DNA of 64,000 nt from Pseudomonas sessilinigenes (GCF_003850565.1 NZ_CP027706.1:6386001-6450000), one strand, 5' to 3'; positions 27,939 to 37,806 are shown, counted from the first letter of the stretch. Numbers and translations: made by a program. Notes: generated by a model not told the origin, from the letters alone.

Positions 27939-28159
27939 TGCTCTCTATATCAGGCGCCGGGCAGTCCTCTTCCGGCTGGGGCCCTGATCATAGGGCGCTT
28001 GAGGACGGGGGTATAGCGTTTGACGACAGTTAATCGAAAACCATAGAGCGAACTGTTCGAGGACTCTCGACTATTGGTCAATAGCCTGAAACACAGAGAC
28101 TACTAGACTGTCTTCTAGTAAGAATCGTGCCCCGCCAAGGGGTATGGAAGGAGGCACAC

Positions 28160-28330
28160 ATGAGCCTGACAACGACGATCCTGATGCTGATCCTGGGCTG
28201 GCTGGCAGTTGCCGGTGCCATGCTCTGGGGCGTACTGCGCATCGTCCGCCGCCATCACCCGCCCCGGCAGTCGCCCGCAAGCATCACCCCAGCAGAGAAA
28301 GAGCACCGAAATCCCGCGACCGCTCACTGA
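28160..28330 (+). CDS. Small single-pass membrane protein, 56 residues
   Basis: ATG preceded by AAGGAGG at ideal spacing. The product MSLTTTILMLILGWLAVAG continues into one hydrophobic helix (residues about 5-24), then a basic RIVRRHHPPR stretch and a hydrophilic tail. This predicts an inner-membrane protein with the basic end in the cytoplasm. Not recognised as a named family. It is followed by a 9-bp stem shared with the convergent TerC gene. Function unknown; the ribosome site and clean membrane helix argue that it is real. Confidence 0.65.
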   Translation: MSLTTTILMLILGWLAVAGAMLWGVLRIVRRHHPPRQSPASITPAEKEHRNPATAH

Positions 28331-28353
28331 CCGAACGTGCCCACCCATGAAAC

Positions 28354-28384
28354 GACCGCCTGGCTCCAGGGAGCACAGGCGGTC
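28354..28384. terminator. Hairpin between small membrane protein gene and TerC gene
   Basis: Perfect 9-bp stem GACCGCCTG/CAGGCGGTC with a 13-base loop, between convergent genes. T-runs are weak on both sides. Confidence 0.5.
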
Positions 28385-28406
28385 TGCCGTGGGCTAAATC
28401 CTGCGA

Positions 28407-29162
28407 TCAAGCCTCGGACTGTGCGGCCTGGCGCTTTTCCCGGGCCCGACGAGCCAGCATGTTCAAGCATTCGATAGCCGCCGAGAAGGCCATCGCCGCA
28501 TAGACATAGCCCTTGGGCACATGGGCGCCGAAACCTTCGGCAATCAGTGTCATGCCGATCATGATCAGGAAGCCCAGGGCCAACATCACGATGGTCGGGT
28601 TGTCATTGATGAACTTGGCCAGCGGCTCGGCAGCCAGCAACATCACGATCACCGATGCCACCACGGCAATGATCATGATCGGCAAGTGCTCGGTCATCCC
28701 CACCGCAGTGATGATGCTGTCGATGGAAAACACCATGTCCAGCAGCAGGATCTGGCCGATGGCAGCGGCAAAGCCAATCGCCACACCAGGAGTCGCGACT
28801 TTTTCCTCCTCTGGCTTGGAATCCATGCTGTGGTGAATTTCCGTGGTGGCCTTCCACACCAGGAACAAGCCACCGGCAATCAGGATCATGTCCTTCCAGG
28901 AGAAGCTCTGCCCCAGCACCTCGATCACCGGCTCAGTGAGCTGGACGATAAAGGCCACGGTGCTCAGCAGCGCCAGGCGCATGAACAGGGCCATGCCGAT
29001 CCCCAGGCGCCGCGCCTTGGCTCGATGCTGCTCCGGCAACTTATTGGTAAGGATGGAGATAAAGATCAGGTTATCGATGCCAAGCACGATCTCCATCACC
29101 ACCAAGGTAGCCAGGGCCACCCAGGCAGTGGGGCTGGCGGCGAGCTGTAAAAGGTAATCCAT
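28407..29162 (-). CDS. TerC family integral membrane protein
   Basis: 251 residues with about seven membrane segments. Two acidic family motifs lie in the first and fifth helices: [15 protein letters not shown] and [16 protein letters not shown]. These E/D-x-x-x-x-x-D-x-x pairs are thought to bind metal, and TerC proteins have been linked to manganese export and loading of exported enzymes as well as tellurite resistance. The C-terminus is cytoplasmic and basic ([10 protein letters not shown]). A small lipoprotein gene lies 30 bases upstream on the same strand and may share its transcript. Confidence 0.9.
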   Translation of the reverse strand: MDYLLQLAASPTAWVALATLVVMEIVLGIDNLIFISILTNKLPEQHRAKARRLGIGMALFMRLALLSTVAFIVQLTEPVIEVLGQSFSWKDMILIAGGLFLVWKATTEIHHSMDSKPEEEKVATPGVAIGFAAAIGQILLLDMVFSIDSIITAVGMTEHLPIMIIAVVASVIVMLLAAEPLAKFINDNPTIVMLALGFLIMIGMTLIAEGFGAHVPKGYVYAAMAFSAAIECLNMLARRAREKRQAAQSEA

Positions 29163-29192
29163 GGGTCAATCCCGACTCGGTTGCATGAAAGA

Positions 29193-29441
29193 TCAGATTT
29201 CCTGGGATGACTCGGCCTGCTTGGCGCTGTCATCGGTTTTCTTGTCCTTGCCGACACCACTACCAGCCGCATCGCTCAATGCTTGCTCTGCTGCCTTGTG
29301 GGTCTCGTCGATCGCTTGCTTGGCTGACTGTGCCGCCTTGTCCAGCACCTGCTGGGCACTCTTTTCTGCCTGCTCGCAGCCCGCCAGGGTCAGCATAGAC
29401 AGGGCCAGCACGATAGCTGAGCCCAGGGGTTTGAATGACAT
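29193..29441 (-). CDS. Small helical lipoprotein, 82 residues
   Basis: Type II signal peptide MSFKPLGSAIVLALSMLTLAG with lipobox T-L-A-G-C. The mature part is alanine, lysine and glutamine rich with a heptad-like pattern (AEKSAQQVLDKAAQSAKQAI), predicting one long amphipathic helix, and a charged tail. GAGGAA precedes the start by 6 bases. Of a type common in the pseudomonad cell envelope, reminiscent of small Lpp- or OprI-like helical lipoproteins, but not assigned to a named family. It lies directly upstream of the TerC gene. Confidence 0.7.
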   Translation of the reverse strand: MSFKPLGSAIVLALSMLTLAGCEQAEKSAQQVLDKAAQSAKQAIDETHKAAEQALSDAAGSGVGKDKKTDDSAKQAESSQEI

Positions 29442-29575
29442 GCCGATTTCCTCGATAGAACGCACAGGACCAATGAGAGTCCTGTCGATGGCGAGGCATT
29501 CTATGGAGCGCAACAGTTCAGGAAAATTCGTATTTATTGCAGCTATACTTCGGTTTTTACGAATAGTTAATCGTC

Positions 29576-30481
29576 ATGCTCAACTACCGCCAACTGCACT
29601 ACTTCTGGGTTGTAGCCAAGACCGGCAGCATCGTACGGGCCTGCGAGCAGCTGAACCTGACCCCGCAAACCATCAGCGGACAGATCAGCCTGCTGGAGCA
29701 AACCTATGGCGTCGAACTGTTCCGCCGCGTAGGGCGCCAGCTGGAACTGAGCGAAGCCGGGCGCCAGGCCCTGCCCTACGCCGAACAGATGTTCCAGCTC
29801 GGTAACGAACTGCAAGCCATGCTCCGCGCCCGTCCCGACGAGCAGCAGATCCCGTTCCGGGTCGGGGTCGCGGACGTGGTGCCCAAGTCCATCGTCTATC
29901 GACTGGTCGCTCCGACCATGGAGCTCAGCGAGCCGATCCGCCTCACGTGCCGCGAAGACAAGCTCGAACGCCTGCTGGCCGACCTGGCCATCCAGCGCCT
30001 GGACCTGGTGATTTCCGATAGCCCGATGCCGCCCCACCTGGATATCAAGGGCTACAGCCAGAAACTGGGGGAATGCGGAATCAGCTTCTTTGCCACCCAG
30101 GAACTGGCGCGCCTGCACGGCGCCAACTTCCCTCAAGGACTGCATGGCGCCCCCTTGCTGATCCCCGGCCAGGAAACCGTGGTCCGCAGCCGCCTGTTGC
30201 GCTGGTTCGCCGAACAGCAGCTACAACCACGAATCATCGGTGAATTCGACGACAGCGCCCTGATGCAGGCCTTCGGCCAATCCGGCAGCGGGATCTTCAT
30301 TGCCCCCAGCGTGATTGCCGATGAAGTCCAGCAGCAATACGGCGTGCAGTTGATAGGCCAGACCGACGCCGTGGCCGAATCGTTCTATGCCATTACCGTG
30401 GAGCGCAAGGTCAAGCACCCCGGGATCGTTGCCATTACCGAGGGCGCGCGACGGGAACTGTTCACGCCCCTCGGCCACTGA
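29576..30481 (+). CDS. nhaR: LysR family sodium/stress-responsive regulator NhaR
   Basis: 301 residues, the same length as E. coli NhaR. The N-terminus is characteristic: LNYRQLHYFWVVAKTGSIVRACEQLNLTPQT is close to the E. coli pattern with Y-F-W and L-T-P-Q-T-I. The effector domain includes VGVADVVPKSIVYRLV and VISDSPMPPHL. NhaR activates nhaA and envelope genes in response to sodium in E. coli; the target here is unknown because no nhaA is adjacent. Its stop codon TGA is immediately followed by the stop of the convergent MFS gene, with no gap. Confidence 0.9.
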   Translation: MLNYRQLHYFWVVAKTGSIVRACEQLNLTPQTISGQISLLEQTYGVELFRRVGRQLELSEAGRQALPYAEQMFQLGNELQAMLRARPDEQQIPFRVGVADVVPKSIVYRLVAPTMELSEPIRLTCREDKLERLLADLAIQRLDLVISDSPMPPHLDIKGYSQKLGECGISFFATQELARLHGANFPQGLHGAPLLIPGQETVVRSRLLRWFAEQQLQPRIIGEFDDSALMQAFGQSGSGIFIAPSVIADEVQQQYGVQLIGQTDAVAESFYAITVERKVKHPGIVAITEGARRELFTPLGH

Positions 30482-31639
30482 TCAGGAAGCGCAGGCCTGT
30501 GGCGCCTTCACCTTCATCAACACCAGCGCCAGGGCAATCGACAGCAGGATGAAGCCTGCCGCCGCGAACCCCAGGTGCCCCAGGCCCAGGGTATCGATTA
30601 CCCGGCCGCCGACCATCGCCCCCAGGCCGACCCCGATATTGGCTCCGGCGATGTTCAAGGACGCGGCGAAAGCCGGAGCTTGTGGGGCTGCCTTCATCAT
30701 CCGCACATGACTGACCAGGAACATCGCCGCCTGGGTCATGCCCCAGATACCCATGGCCGCTGCCAGCCCCAGGGTCGAATGAATGCTCGGTACCAGGGCC
30801 ACCATGCCCCCCATCATGAGGGCACAGAACACCATCGAGGCAATCAGCGGATGGCGATCGACAAAACGCCCCCCCAGGGAATTGCCGATCAGGCCTACCG
30901 CACCGAAGCCCATCAAGCACCAACCCACCAGCGTGCCGTTGAAACCGGCCAGGCGCTCAAGGATATCCGCCAGGTAGGTGTAGGCCGTGAACATGCCGCT
31001 GAATACCAGGATCGACAGCAGCACATGCCCCTGCATCAGCGGACTGCGCAGGATAGCGAACTGCGAGCCCAGGCTGGCCTGTTCGTTGTGCACCGAAGTC
31101 TTCGGCAGATAGAGATACAACAGCAGCGCCTTGGCAAAGGCCACCAGCGCCAGGATGGCGAATGCACTGCGCCAGCCGAAGAGATCGGCGATCAGGGTCC
31201 CCACGGGAATTCCGAATACCGTGGCACAGACGATGCCGAAACCGATCTTGGAAATAGCCCGCCCGGCCTCGTCCGGCCCGACGATATCCACCGCGGTTTC
31301 GCTCGCCAGGGCCCAGAACACCGGCAAGCCCAAGGCCGGCACCAGCCGTGCCAGGGCCATCACCCAGATGTTCGGTGCCAGCGCGGCGACGGTATTGGAC
31401 AGCCCGAACAGCACCAGCACGATGATGAACAGCGGCTTGCGCGGAAAACGCGCGCAGTAAGCGGTCAGGAACGGACCGAAGGCGGCGACGGTGAAGGCGA
31501 ACAGCGTCACCAGCAAGCCGGCCTGGGACACACTGACCTGCAAGTCCCGGGCAATGGCTGGCAACAGGCCAACGATCACGAATTCCGTGGTCAGGATGGT
31601 AAAGCCCGCAGCCGATAACAGCAGGATGGGAAACAACAT
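30482..31639 (-). CDS. MFS transporter, DHA1-type
   Basis: 385 residues with twelve hydrophobic segments. N-terminal helix ILLLSAAGFTILTTEFVIVGLLPAIA and the motif-C-like segment FGIVCATVFGIPVGTLIADLFGW in helix 5 place it among proton-driven exporters similar to sugar-efflux or drug-efflux proteins. Signature loop 2-3 reads YCARFPRKPLFI. Substrate unknown. The neighbour NhaR is convergent, so it is not an obvious regulator; no local regulator is divergent. The gap from its start to sstT is described separately. Confidence 0.85.
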   Translation of the reverse strand: MLFPILLLSAAGFTILTTEFVIVGLLPAIARDLQVSVSQAGLLVTLFAFTVAAFGPFLTAYCARFPRKPLFIIVLVLFGLSNTVAALAPNIWVMALARLVPALGLPVFWALASETAVDIVGPDEAGRAISKIGFGIVCATVFGIPVGTLIADLFGWRSAFAILALVAFAKALLLYLYLPKTSVHNEQASLGSQFAILRSPLMQGHVLLSILVFSGMFTAYTYLADILERLAGFNGTLVGWCLMGFGAVGLIGNSLGGRFVDRHPLIASMVFCALMMGGMVALVPSIHSTLGLAAAMGIWGMTQAAMFLVSHVRMMKAAPQAPAFAASLNIAGANIGVGLGAMVGGRVIDTLGLGHLGFAAAGFILLSIALALVLMKVKAPQACAS

Positions 31640-31985
31640 GCAAAACTCCAGCGACGACGGATGACAGCGACGGCCCGGAGGGCGCGCTGACCGGATAGGA
31701 AAAATGGGGATGGCGAATCTTAACAGAGTGGATACAGGTCAAGGCAACCGCGTTATCCAACTGATCGACACGGCAAGTGGCAGATCGTCACATCCACACG
31801 GGAAGCCGGGCCTGCTGTGATAAAGTCCGCCCCTGCCCCCAAAACAGGCGGCTCGACACTCGATGGTCGTCCTGCCTGCCTGTTGCTTGTCCGACCGCGG
31901 CCTTGCGTGGCGGTTCCACTTTGGGTCAGTTTCCGGCCCAGGGTCGCTGCATGCACTGCACATTAAAAAAATAGAGATACCGTTT
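31640..31985. other. 346-base intergenic region between divergent MFS gene and sstT
   Basis: No coding frame, hairpin of note or recognised riboswitch was seen. The part nearest sstT has the AT-rich run TTAAAAAAATAGAGATA, which may be its promoter or ribosome site region. Control elements for both divergent genes presumably lie here. Confidence 0.5.
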
Positions 31986-33218
31986 ATGAACGCTTCACCA
32001 CCGTCCTTCCTGCAATCCCTCAAGCGCCTGAGCCTGGTGACACAGATCGTCATCGGCCTGATTGCCGGTATCCTCCTGGCACTGCTGGCGCCTGAGGTGG
32101 CCAAGTCCACCACTTTCGTCGGCAAAGTGTTCGTCTCGGCGCTCAAGGCCGTGGCACCGATCCTGGTATTCGTGCTGGTAATGGCCTCGATCGCCAACCA
32201 CAAGCATGGCCAGGAAACCCATATCCGCCCGATCCTGGTCCTCTATCTGCTCGGCACCTTCGCCGCCGCGGTGGTGGCCGTGATCGCCAGCGCCCTGTTC
32301 CCCTCTGCCCTGGTGCTGTCCACCCACGACGTGACCATCAGCGCACCGGGCGGCATCAGCGAAGTGCTGCAAAGCCTGCTGCTGAGCGTGGTGGACAACC
32401 CGGTCAGCGCCCTGATGAACGCCAACTTCATCGGCATCCTGGCCTGGGCCATCGGCATGGGCGTGGCCATCCGCCATGCCGGTGAAACCACCCGCAGCGT
32501 GCTCGAGGACCTGTCCAACGGCGTCACCCTGATCGTGCGGGTGGTGATCCGCTTCGCGCCCCTGGGGATCTTCGGCCTGGTGGCCTCGACCCTGGCCACT
32601 TCGGGCTTCGATGCGCTGCTCGGCTACCTGCACCTGCTGGCCGTGCTGATCGGCTGCATGCTGTTCGTGGCCCTGGTGATGAACCCGCTGATCGTCTACT
32701 GGAAGATCCGCCGCAACCCGTTCCCGCTGGTACTGACCTGCCTGCGCGAAAGCGGCATCACCGCGTTCTTCACCCGCAGCTCGGCAGCCAACATCCCGGT
32801 CAATCTGGAGCTGAGCAAGCGCCTGGGCCTGCATGAGGATACCTATTCGGTATCCATTCCCCTGGGCGCCACCATCAACATGGCCGGTGCGGCGATCACC
32901 ATCACCGTGCTGACCCTGGCTGCCGTGCACACCCTGGGCATCGCCGTGGACCTGCCCACCGCCGTGCTGCTGAGCGTGGTGGCCGCGATCTGTGCCTGTG
33001 GCGCTTCCGGGGTCGCCGGCGGTTCGCTGCTGCTGATCCCCCTGGCTTGCAGCCTGTTCGGTATCCCCAGCGAGATCGCCATGCAAGTGGTGGCCGTGGG
33101 CTTCATCATCGGCGTCCTGCAAGACTCGGCAGAAACCGCACTGAACTCCTCCACCGACGTGCTTTTCACCGCAGCAGCCTGCATGGCCCAGGAAGACAAG
33201 GCACAAGCCTCGGCCTGA
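31986..33218 (+). CDS. sstT: Serine/threonine:sodium symporter SstT
   Basis: Inner-membrane dicarboxylate/amino-acid:cation symporter family protein that imports serine and threonine with sodium. 410 residues (E. coli 414). Diagnostic segments are the serine-rich [20 protein letters not shown] hairpin, the [29 protein letters not shown] helix, and [24 protein letters not shown]. The start is [17 protein letters not shown]; an upstream in-frame extension of 41 codons lacks family similarity. A strong two-way terminator follows, so it is a single-gene unit. Confidence 0.94.
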   Translation: MNASPPSFLQSLKRLSLVTQIVIGLIAGILLALLAPEVAKSTTFVGKVFVSALKAVAPILVFVLVMASIANHKHGQETHIRPILVLYLLGTFAAAVVAVIASALFPSALVLSTHDVTISAPGGISEVLQSLLLSVVDNPVSALMNANFIGILAWAIGMGVAIRHAGETTRSVLEDLSNGVTLIVRVVIRFAPLGIFGLVASTLATSGFDALLGYLHLLAVLIGCMLFVALVMNPLIVYWKIRRNPFPLVLTCLRESGITAFFTRSSAANIPVNLELSKRLGLHEDTYSVSIPLGATINMAGAAITITVLTLAAVHTLGIAVDLPTAVLLSVVAAICACGASGVAGGSLLLIPLACSLFGIPSEIAMQVVAVGFIIGVLQDSAETALNSSTDVLFTAAACMAQEDKAQASA

Positions 33219-33229
33219 TCCGCAGCACG

Positions 33230-33267
33230 AAAAAGCCCGGCCAGGTCGACCCTGGCCGGGCTTTTTT
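33230..33267. terminator. Bidirectional terminator after sstT
   Basis: 15-bp stem AAAAGCCCGGCCAGG/CCTGGCCGGGCTTTT with a short loop and T-runs on both strands, between convergent genes. Confidence 0.92.
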
Positions 33268-33294
33268 CATTCATCCAGAAAAGGCGCTAACGCC

Positions 33295-33804
33295 TCAGAA
33301 TGCCCCCATGTAGTCACGCTTGCCGACCTCTACGCCGTTGTGACGCAAGATCGCGTAGGCAGTGGTGACATGGAAGAAGAACTGCGGCAGGCCATAAGTC
33401 AGCAGGTAGGACTGGCCGCTGAAGCGCTTCTCTTTCGGCGTGCCCGGACGGGTGACGATCTCGATGCCTTCCTTGCCATCGACCTGGGACGGCTGGATGC
33501 CATCGATAAAGGCCAGGACCTTGGCCAGCAGCGCCTGCAGGTCAGCGAAGCTGGTCTCGCTGTCGTCGTACTTGGGCAGCTCGACCTCGGCCAGGCGCGC
33601 CGAAACGCCCTTGGCGAAGTCCACGGCGATCTGCACCTGGCGCACCAACGGGAACATGTCCGGGTACAGGCGCGCCTGCAACAGCGCATTGGGCTCGATA
33701 CCCTTGGCCGTCGCATGGGCCTCGGCCTTGTGCAGTACATCGCTCAGGGCCTTGAGCATTTGCTTGAAGACAGGAACGGAAGCGGCGTACAGGGAAATAG
33801 TCAT
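33295..33804 (-). CDS. DUF1993 family protein
   Basis: 169 residues, soluble, helical. It matches the pattern of the DUF1993 family of putative four-helix-bundle proteins related to DinB-like folds: MTISLYAASVPVFKQMLKALSDVLHKAEAHA split over the first helix pair, ARLYPDMFPLVRQVQIAVDFAKG, and the C-terminal LPQFFFHVTTAYAILRHNGVEVGKRDYMG. Function of the family is unknown. It stands between sstT and an AraC gene with a 71-base gap to the latter and may be transcribed after it. Confidence 0.8.
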   Translation of the reverse strand: MTISLYAASVPVFKQMLKALSDVLHKAEAHATAKGIEPNALLQARLYPDMFPLVRQVQIAVDFAKGVSARLAEVELPKYDDSETSFADLQALLAKVLAFIDGIQPSQVDGKEGIEIVTRPGTPKEKRFSGQSYLLTYGLPQFFFHVTTAYAILRHNGVEVGKRDYMGAF

Positions 33805-33875
33805 GACAATCTCGATCAGAGGTGGTGGGAATACAGCGCGCGAGGATTATAGCCGCAGCCATTGCCCGGGTGGGT

Positions 33876-34916
33876 TTATCCGCCCGGCCCCTGGCGATAC
33901 TGGCTTGGAGCGACGCCGAACCAGCGCTTGAAGCTCTGGGAGAAACTCGACAGGTCGCTGAAGCCGAGCCTTTGCGCCACCTGGGTCAGGCTCAGGCCAG
34001 GATTGCCCAGCAGTTCCAGGGCCTGGCGACGCCGATGCTCGGCCAGCAATTGACGATAGCTGCTGCCCTGCTCCTGCAAGCGTCGTTTCAAGGTCCGTAC
34101 GCTGGTGCGGTTCAGGCGAGCCATGGCTGGCAGGTCCGCAACGGCCCCCGCTGGTAGCGCATCCAGATGCTGGCGCACCTGGGCCACCACCCCCGGGTGC
34201 ATTTGCCGCTGCTCCAGCAGCTGCCTGCACATCTGTTCGCACATCGATACCGTCACCGGATTGGCCTGGGGCAAGGAGCGGTGCAACCAGCGCCGGTCGA
34301 ATACCAGGCTGTTGCTCTGCGCCCGATACTCGGGACCCACGCCGAAAATCTTCCGCGACTCTCCAGCCCCCCCGTGCACAGGCGGCGCACCGCAACGGGT
34401 GATCCGCAGCAAGCGGAAATCCTCGCCGACAATCTCCTTCATCAACACGGCCGCGGCCGCCATGTCCCGCTCCAGCAGAAAGCTTTGCAGCGCGACATCG
34501 GCCACTGCCGGCTCACCGAAGGTCAACACGCCCACCCCCGGCTCCTGGTGATAACCAATACTGGAGAAGGCATAGGTCAACGGCAGGAAACGCAAGGCCA
34601 GGCTCAACGCATCCGCCGGGGTCGCACTGCTGATCAGGCCGTAGCCGAACAAGCCATAGGTGGAAAAGTGATAGCGCAGCCCTACTTCGTGGCCCAGCCC
34701 TGGTGGATCCCCCAGCAACTCCAGCAGATTACCCACCAGCCGCAACTCCTGGGCCGCCGACAACAGACTGTTGGGGTCCTGCAGTTGCGCCATGGACAGC
34801 CTCGAACCCGCCAGCAGGCGTGCCAGGGGCAGGCCCCGCTCACGACCGAAGTTCACCAGCAGCAAAGCGCTGGAAGGTCCGCGAGTGAACGACTGAATGC
34901 TCATGGGCTGACTCAT
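33876..34916 (-). CDS. AraC family transcriptional regulator (OruR/PF12625 type), probable regulator of the monooxygenase-esterase gene
   Basis: 346 residues: N-terminal sensing domain (about 15-205) and C-terminal AraC-type DNA-binding domain, MARLNRTSVRTLKRRLQEQGSSYRQLL then LTQVAQRLGFSDLSSFSQSFKRWFG with P-S-Q-Y at the end. Start MSQPMSIQSF was preferred; MSIQSF 12 bases downstream is also possible. It is divergent from the Baeyer-Villiger monooxygenase/esterase fusion, 151 bases apart, an arrangement often seen for AraC activators of ketone or steroid catabolic monooxygenases. Regulation of that gene is inferred from position. Confidence 0.86.
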   Translation of the reverse strand: MSQPMSIQSFTRGPSSALLLVNFGRERGLPLARLLAGSRLSMAQLQDPNSLLSAAQELRLVGNLLELLGDPPGLGHEVGLRYHFSTYGLFGYGLISSATPADALSLALRFLPLTYAFSSIGYHQEPGVGVLTFGEPAVADVALQSFLLERDMAAAAVLMKEIVGEDFRLLRITRCGAPPVHGGAGESRKIFGVGPEYRAQSNSLVFDRRWLHRSLPQANPVTVSMCEQMCRQLLEQRQMHPGVVAQVRQHLDALPAGAVADLPAMARLNRTSVRTLKRRLQEQGSSYRQLLAEHRRRQALELLGNPGLSLTQVAQRLGFSDLSSFSQSFKRWFGVAPSQYRQGPGG

Positions 34917-35067
34917 CCGGTGACGATTTGGCCCAAATACTAAAGCACTTGTCACGTTGCAGCATGGGGTCCATGAGCGATTGCCTCCATGCTTGACCCC
35001 CATCGGCGCCGCACTCTCGATCCAGGGGCGCGGTACCGCACCACACAACAAGAACAACGAGGTCGTC

Positions 35068-37575
35068 ATGCCTGCACCCATCACTGCCAAGAACCCGGAG
35101 CACGACTCCAGCATCCCCCTTGAAGCCATCATCATCGGCACGGGCTTCGGCGGCCTGGGCATGGGCATTGCCCTGCGCAAGGCTGGGGTCAGCCGCTTTC
35201 TCATCCTGGAAAAAGGCCAGGACGTCGGGGGCGTCTGGCGCGAGAACACCTACCCCGGCGCAGCCTGCGACGTGCCTTCGCACCTGTATTCGTTTTCCTT
35301 CGAGCCCAACCCCAACTGGTCCAGGGTGTTCGCGCCCCAGGCCGAGATCCACGACTACCTGCAACACTGCGCCCGACACTATGCCCTGTTGCCTCACATC
35401 CAGTTCGACAGCGAAGTCAGCCATGCCGAATTCGACGACAGCCAGTGCCTGTGGAAAGTCAGCTGCCACAATGGCCAGTCGTACCTGAGCCGGCTGCTGG
35501 TCAGCGCCACCGGCCAGCTGAGCCGCCCCGCCCTCCCCAGGCTGCCAGGCATGGAGAGCTTCACCGGTCATGTGTTCCACTCCGCCCACTGGGATCATCA
35601 CTATCCCCTGGCCGGCAAGCGGGTCGCGGTGATCGGTACCGGAGCCTCGGCCATCCAGTTCGTGCCACAGATTGCCGATCAGGTCGCGACGCTCAAGGTC
35701 TTCCAGCGCTCGCCGGCCTACATCATGCCCAAGGCCGATCGCCCCTACAGGCCAGAAGAACTGCAACGCTTTGCCCGCCATCCCCTGTGGATGAAGCTGG
35801 TACGCGCGGCTCACTACCTGCATTTCGAATCCCGCGCCCTGGGCTTCACCCGCCTGCAAGGCCTGACCCGCTGGGCCGTCGGCATACCTTTCCAGAAACT
35901 GCTGAAGGCCTCGGTGTCCAGCCCCGAACTGCGACGCCAGATGACCCCGGACTATCCCATCGGCTGCAAGCGCATCCTGCTGTCCAACGACTACCTGGCC
36001 ACCTTCGACAAGCCCCATGTCGAACTGCTGACCCAAGGCATCAAGCGAATCACCGAACAGGGCATCGAGACCCTGGACGGCCAACGGCACGAAGTAGACG
36101 CCATCATCTATGGCACCGGCTTCGCCGCCACCGAGTTTCTCTCGCCCATGCGCATCACCGGACGCCTAGGGCAAGATCTCAACCAGGCCTGGCAGCAAGG
36201 TGCTGCCGCCTACCTGGGACTGAGCGTGCCGGGCTTCCCCAACTTCTTCATGCTCTACGGCCCCAACACCAACCTGGGGCACAACTCCATCATCTACATG
36301 CTCGAAAGCCAGATATCCCACGTGATGAAGGCTCGCCGTGCGCTCCTGGCCAATACCGCCCGGACCCTGGAGGTGGACCCACAATCCCACCAGCGCTTCC
36401 AACAACGAATCCAGCGGCGCTTGGCCACCTCGGTATGGAGCGGGTGCCAGAGCTGGTACGTAGACCCGAACGGCCACAACAGCACCAACTGGCCGGGTTT
36501 CACCTGGAGCTATCGCTGGCTGGCCCGCCATGCCGGGCTGGCGGCCTACCAGTTCTCCAGCCCCCTGGATGGCGACCGAGCAACCGACGGGCAACGAATA
36601 GCGGCCCCCGGGGATTGGCTGGAACGAGGCAATGCGGCCTTCCTGCGACTCTTCCTGCGGGCCAGCTTCAGGGCCTTGATCGGCCCGCCCCGGCTTCTGG
36701 CCAGCCAGCGCAAGATCGTTGCCGGCCTGTCCAGGCTGATGCCTGGAGGCTGGGGAGTGAACCGTCATCGCAGCCGGCTGGGACATATGGCACTACAGAT
36801 CGTCGAACCCAAGGCCAGCGCCGCCAAGGGGGTCATCCTCTACCTGCACGGCGGCGCCTTCTGCCTTGGCAGCCCCGACACCCACTACAGCATCACCAGC
36901 CGACTGGCCAAAGAAAGCGGCTGCGCGGTATGGGCACCGGATTACCGGCTGGCTCCGGAACATCCCTACCCGGCGGCGCTGGAGGATTGCCTGGCCTGCT
37001 ACGACGCCATCCGCGCCCAGGGCTACCCGGTAGAGCGGCTGCTGATTGCCGGTGACTCCGCCGGCGGTGCCCTGGCCCTGGCACTGGCCCTGGCCTTGAA
37101 GGAGCGCGGCGAGGGCATTGCCGCCGGCTTGCTGCTGCTCTCGCCGGTGACCGATCCGACGCTGGCCGGCGCCAGCATGCAAAGCCGCCAGGCCACGGAC
37201 CCGATGATCCGCCGCGACTGGCTGGAGCAGGCCTTGCAGGCCTATGCCGCAACGCCACAGACGCTGCTGCACCGCCCCCTGGAAGCCGACCTGCGCGGGC
37301 TGCCGCCGATGCTGATCCAGGTCGGCGACCAGGAGGTGCTGCTGTCCGATTCCACTCGCCTGGCCGAACGCGCCAGGGCATCGGCGGTGCCTTGTCAGTT
37401 GCAGATCCACGAAGGCCGTTGGCATGTCTTCCAGTTGCAGGCCTTCTACCTGCGTTCGGCCAGGGCCGCCCTGCGCGATCTCGCCCGCTTTGCCCGCCAA
37501 TGCCTGGAGCGGGACAGTACAGACACCAGCGCACAAGACCGGGCGCCCAAGGCACAAACCCTGCCGACGCCATGA
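35068..37575 (+). CDS. Baeyer-Villiger monooxygenase fused to an HSL-type alpha/beta-hydrolase
   Basis: 835 residues, two enzymes in one chain. Residues about 18-500 are a type I flavin monooxygenase: FAD fold GTGFGG at 24-29, NADPH fold GTGASA at 190-195, and the Baeyer-Villiger fingerprint FTGHVFHSAHWD at 165-176. Residues about 560-815 are a hormone-sensitive-lipase family esterase: oxyanion motif H594-G-G, nucleophile S664 in GDSAGG, D754 and H786. The expected chemistry is ketone to ester, then ester to alcohol plus acid, within one protein. The start follows a GAGG site; a longer upstream frame was rejected. A terminator follows directly. Substrate unknown. Confidence 0.88.
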   Translation: MPAPITAKNPEHDSSIPLEAIIIGTGFGGLGMGIALRKAGVSRFLILEKGQDVGGVWRENTYPGAACDVPSHLYSFSFEPNPNWSRVFAPQAEIHDYLQHCARHYALLPHIQFDSEVSHAEFDDSQCLWKVSCHNGQSYLSRLLVSATGQLSRPALPRLPGMESFTGHVFHSAHWDHHYPLAGKRVAVIGTGASAIQFVPQIADQVATLKVFQRSPAYIMPKADRPYRPEELQRFARHPLWMKLVRAAHYLHFESRALGFTRLQGLTRWAVGIPFQKLLKASVSSPELRRQMTPDYPIGCKRILLSNDYLATFDKPHVELLTQGIKRITEQGIETLDGQRHEVDAIIYGTGFAATEFLSPMRITGRLGQDLNQAWQQGAAAYLGLSVPGFPNFFMLYGPNTNLGHNSIIYMLESQISHVMKARRALLANTARTLEVDPQSHQRFQQRIQRRLATSVWSGCQSWYVDPNGHNSTNWPGFTWSYRWLARHAGLAAYQFSSPLDGDRATDGQRIAAPGDWLERGNAAFLRLFLRASFRALIGPPRLLASQRKIVAGLSRLMPGGWGVNRHRSRLGHMALQIVEPKASAAKGVILYLHGGAFCLGSPDTHYSITSRLAKESGCAVWAPDYRLAPEHPYPAALEDCLACYDAIRAQGYPVERLLIAGDSAGGALALALALALKERGEGIAAGLLLLSPVTDPTLAGASMQSRQATDPMIRRDWLEQALQAYAATPQTLLHRPLEADLRGLPPMLIQVGDQEVLLSDSTRLAERARASAVPCQLQIHEGRWHVFQLQAFYLRSARAALRDLARFARQCLERDSTDTSAQDRAPKAQTLPTP

Positions 37576-37584
37576 CGCCCACTC

Positions 37585-37613
37585 GCGCCCCCGGCCAGGG
37601 GCGCGGCTTTTTT
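37585..37613 (+). terminator. Rho-independent terminator after the monooxygenase-esterase gene
   Basis: Stem GCGCCCC/GGGGCGC with a six-base loop, then GGC and six T residues, 9 bases after the stop. Confidence 0.82.
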
Positions 37614-37806
37614 AAGGCACGACCACGCGCCCTTGGAGGCGCCAGCACCCCGTGTAACCAAGTTCTGATGGCCAGGGGCCGCTTCTACAGGTAAAACAGA
37701 GCCCCTCGCAACCGGCCACCACGGCCATGGACCGCCCAGCCCACCCCAACCCCACAGGCTGGGGTCGCCGCGCCTCTCTCCATCAGTTACCAAGGGACCT
37801 GTACTC

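Noticed and set aside
28521..29150. 209-codon frame opposite the TerC gene
   Set aside because: Histidine/glutamine-rich antisense shadow of membrane helices.
34957..35067. Earlier in-frame start of the monooxygenase-esterase gene
   Set aside because: It lies in the divergent control region, has no ribosome site and adds a tail unlike other monooxygenases.
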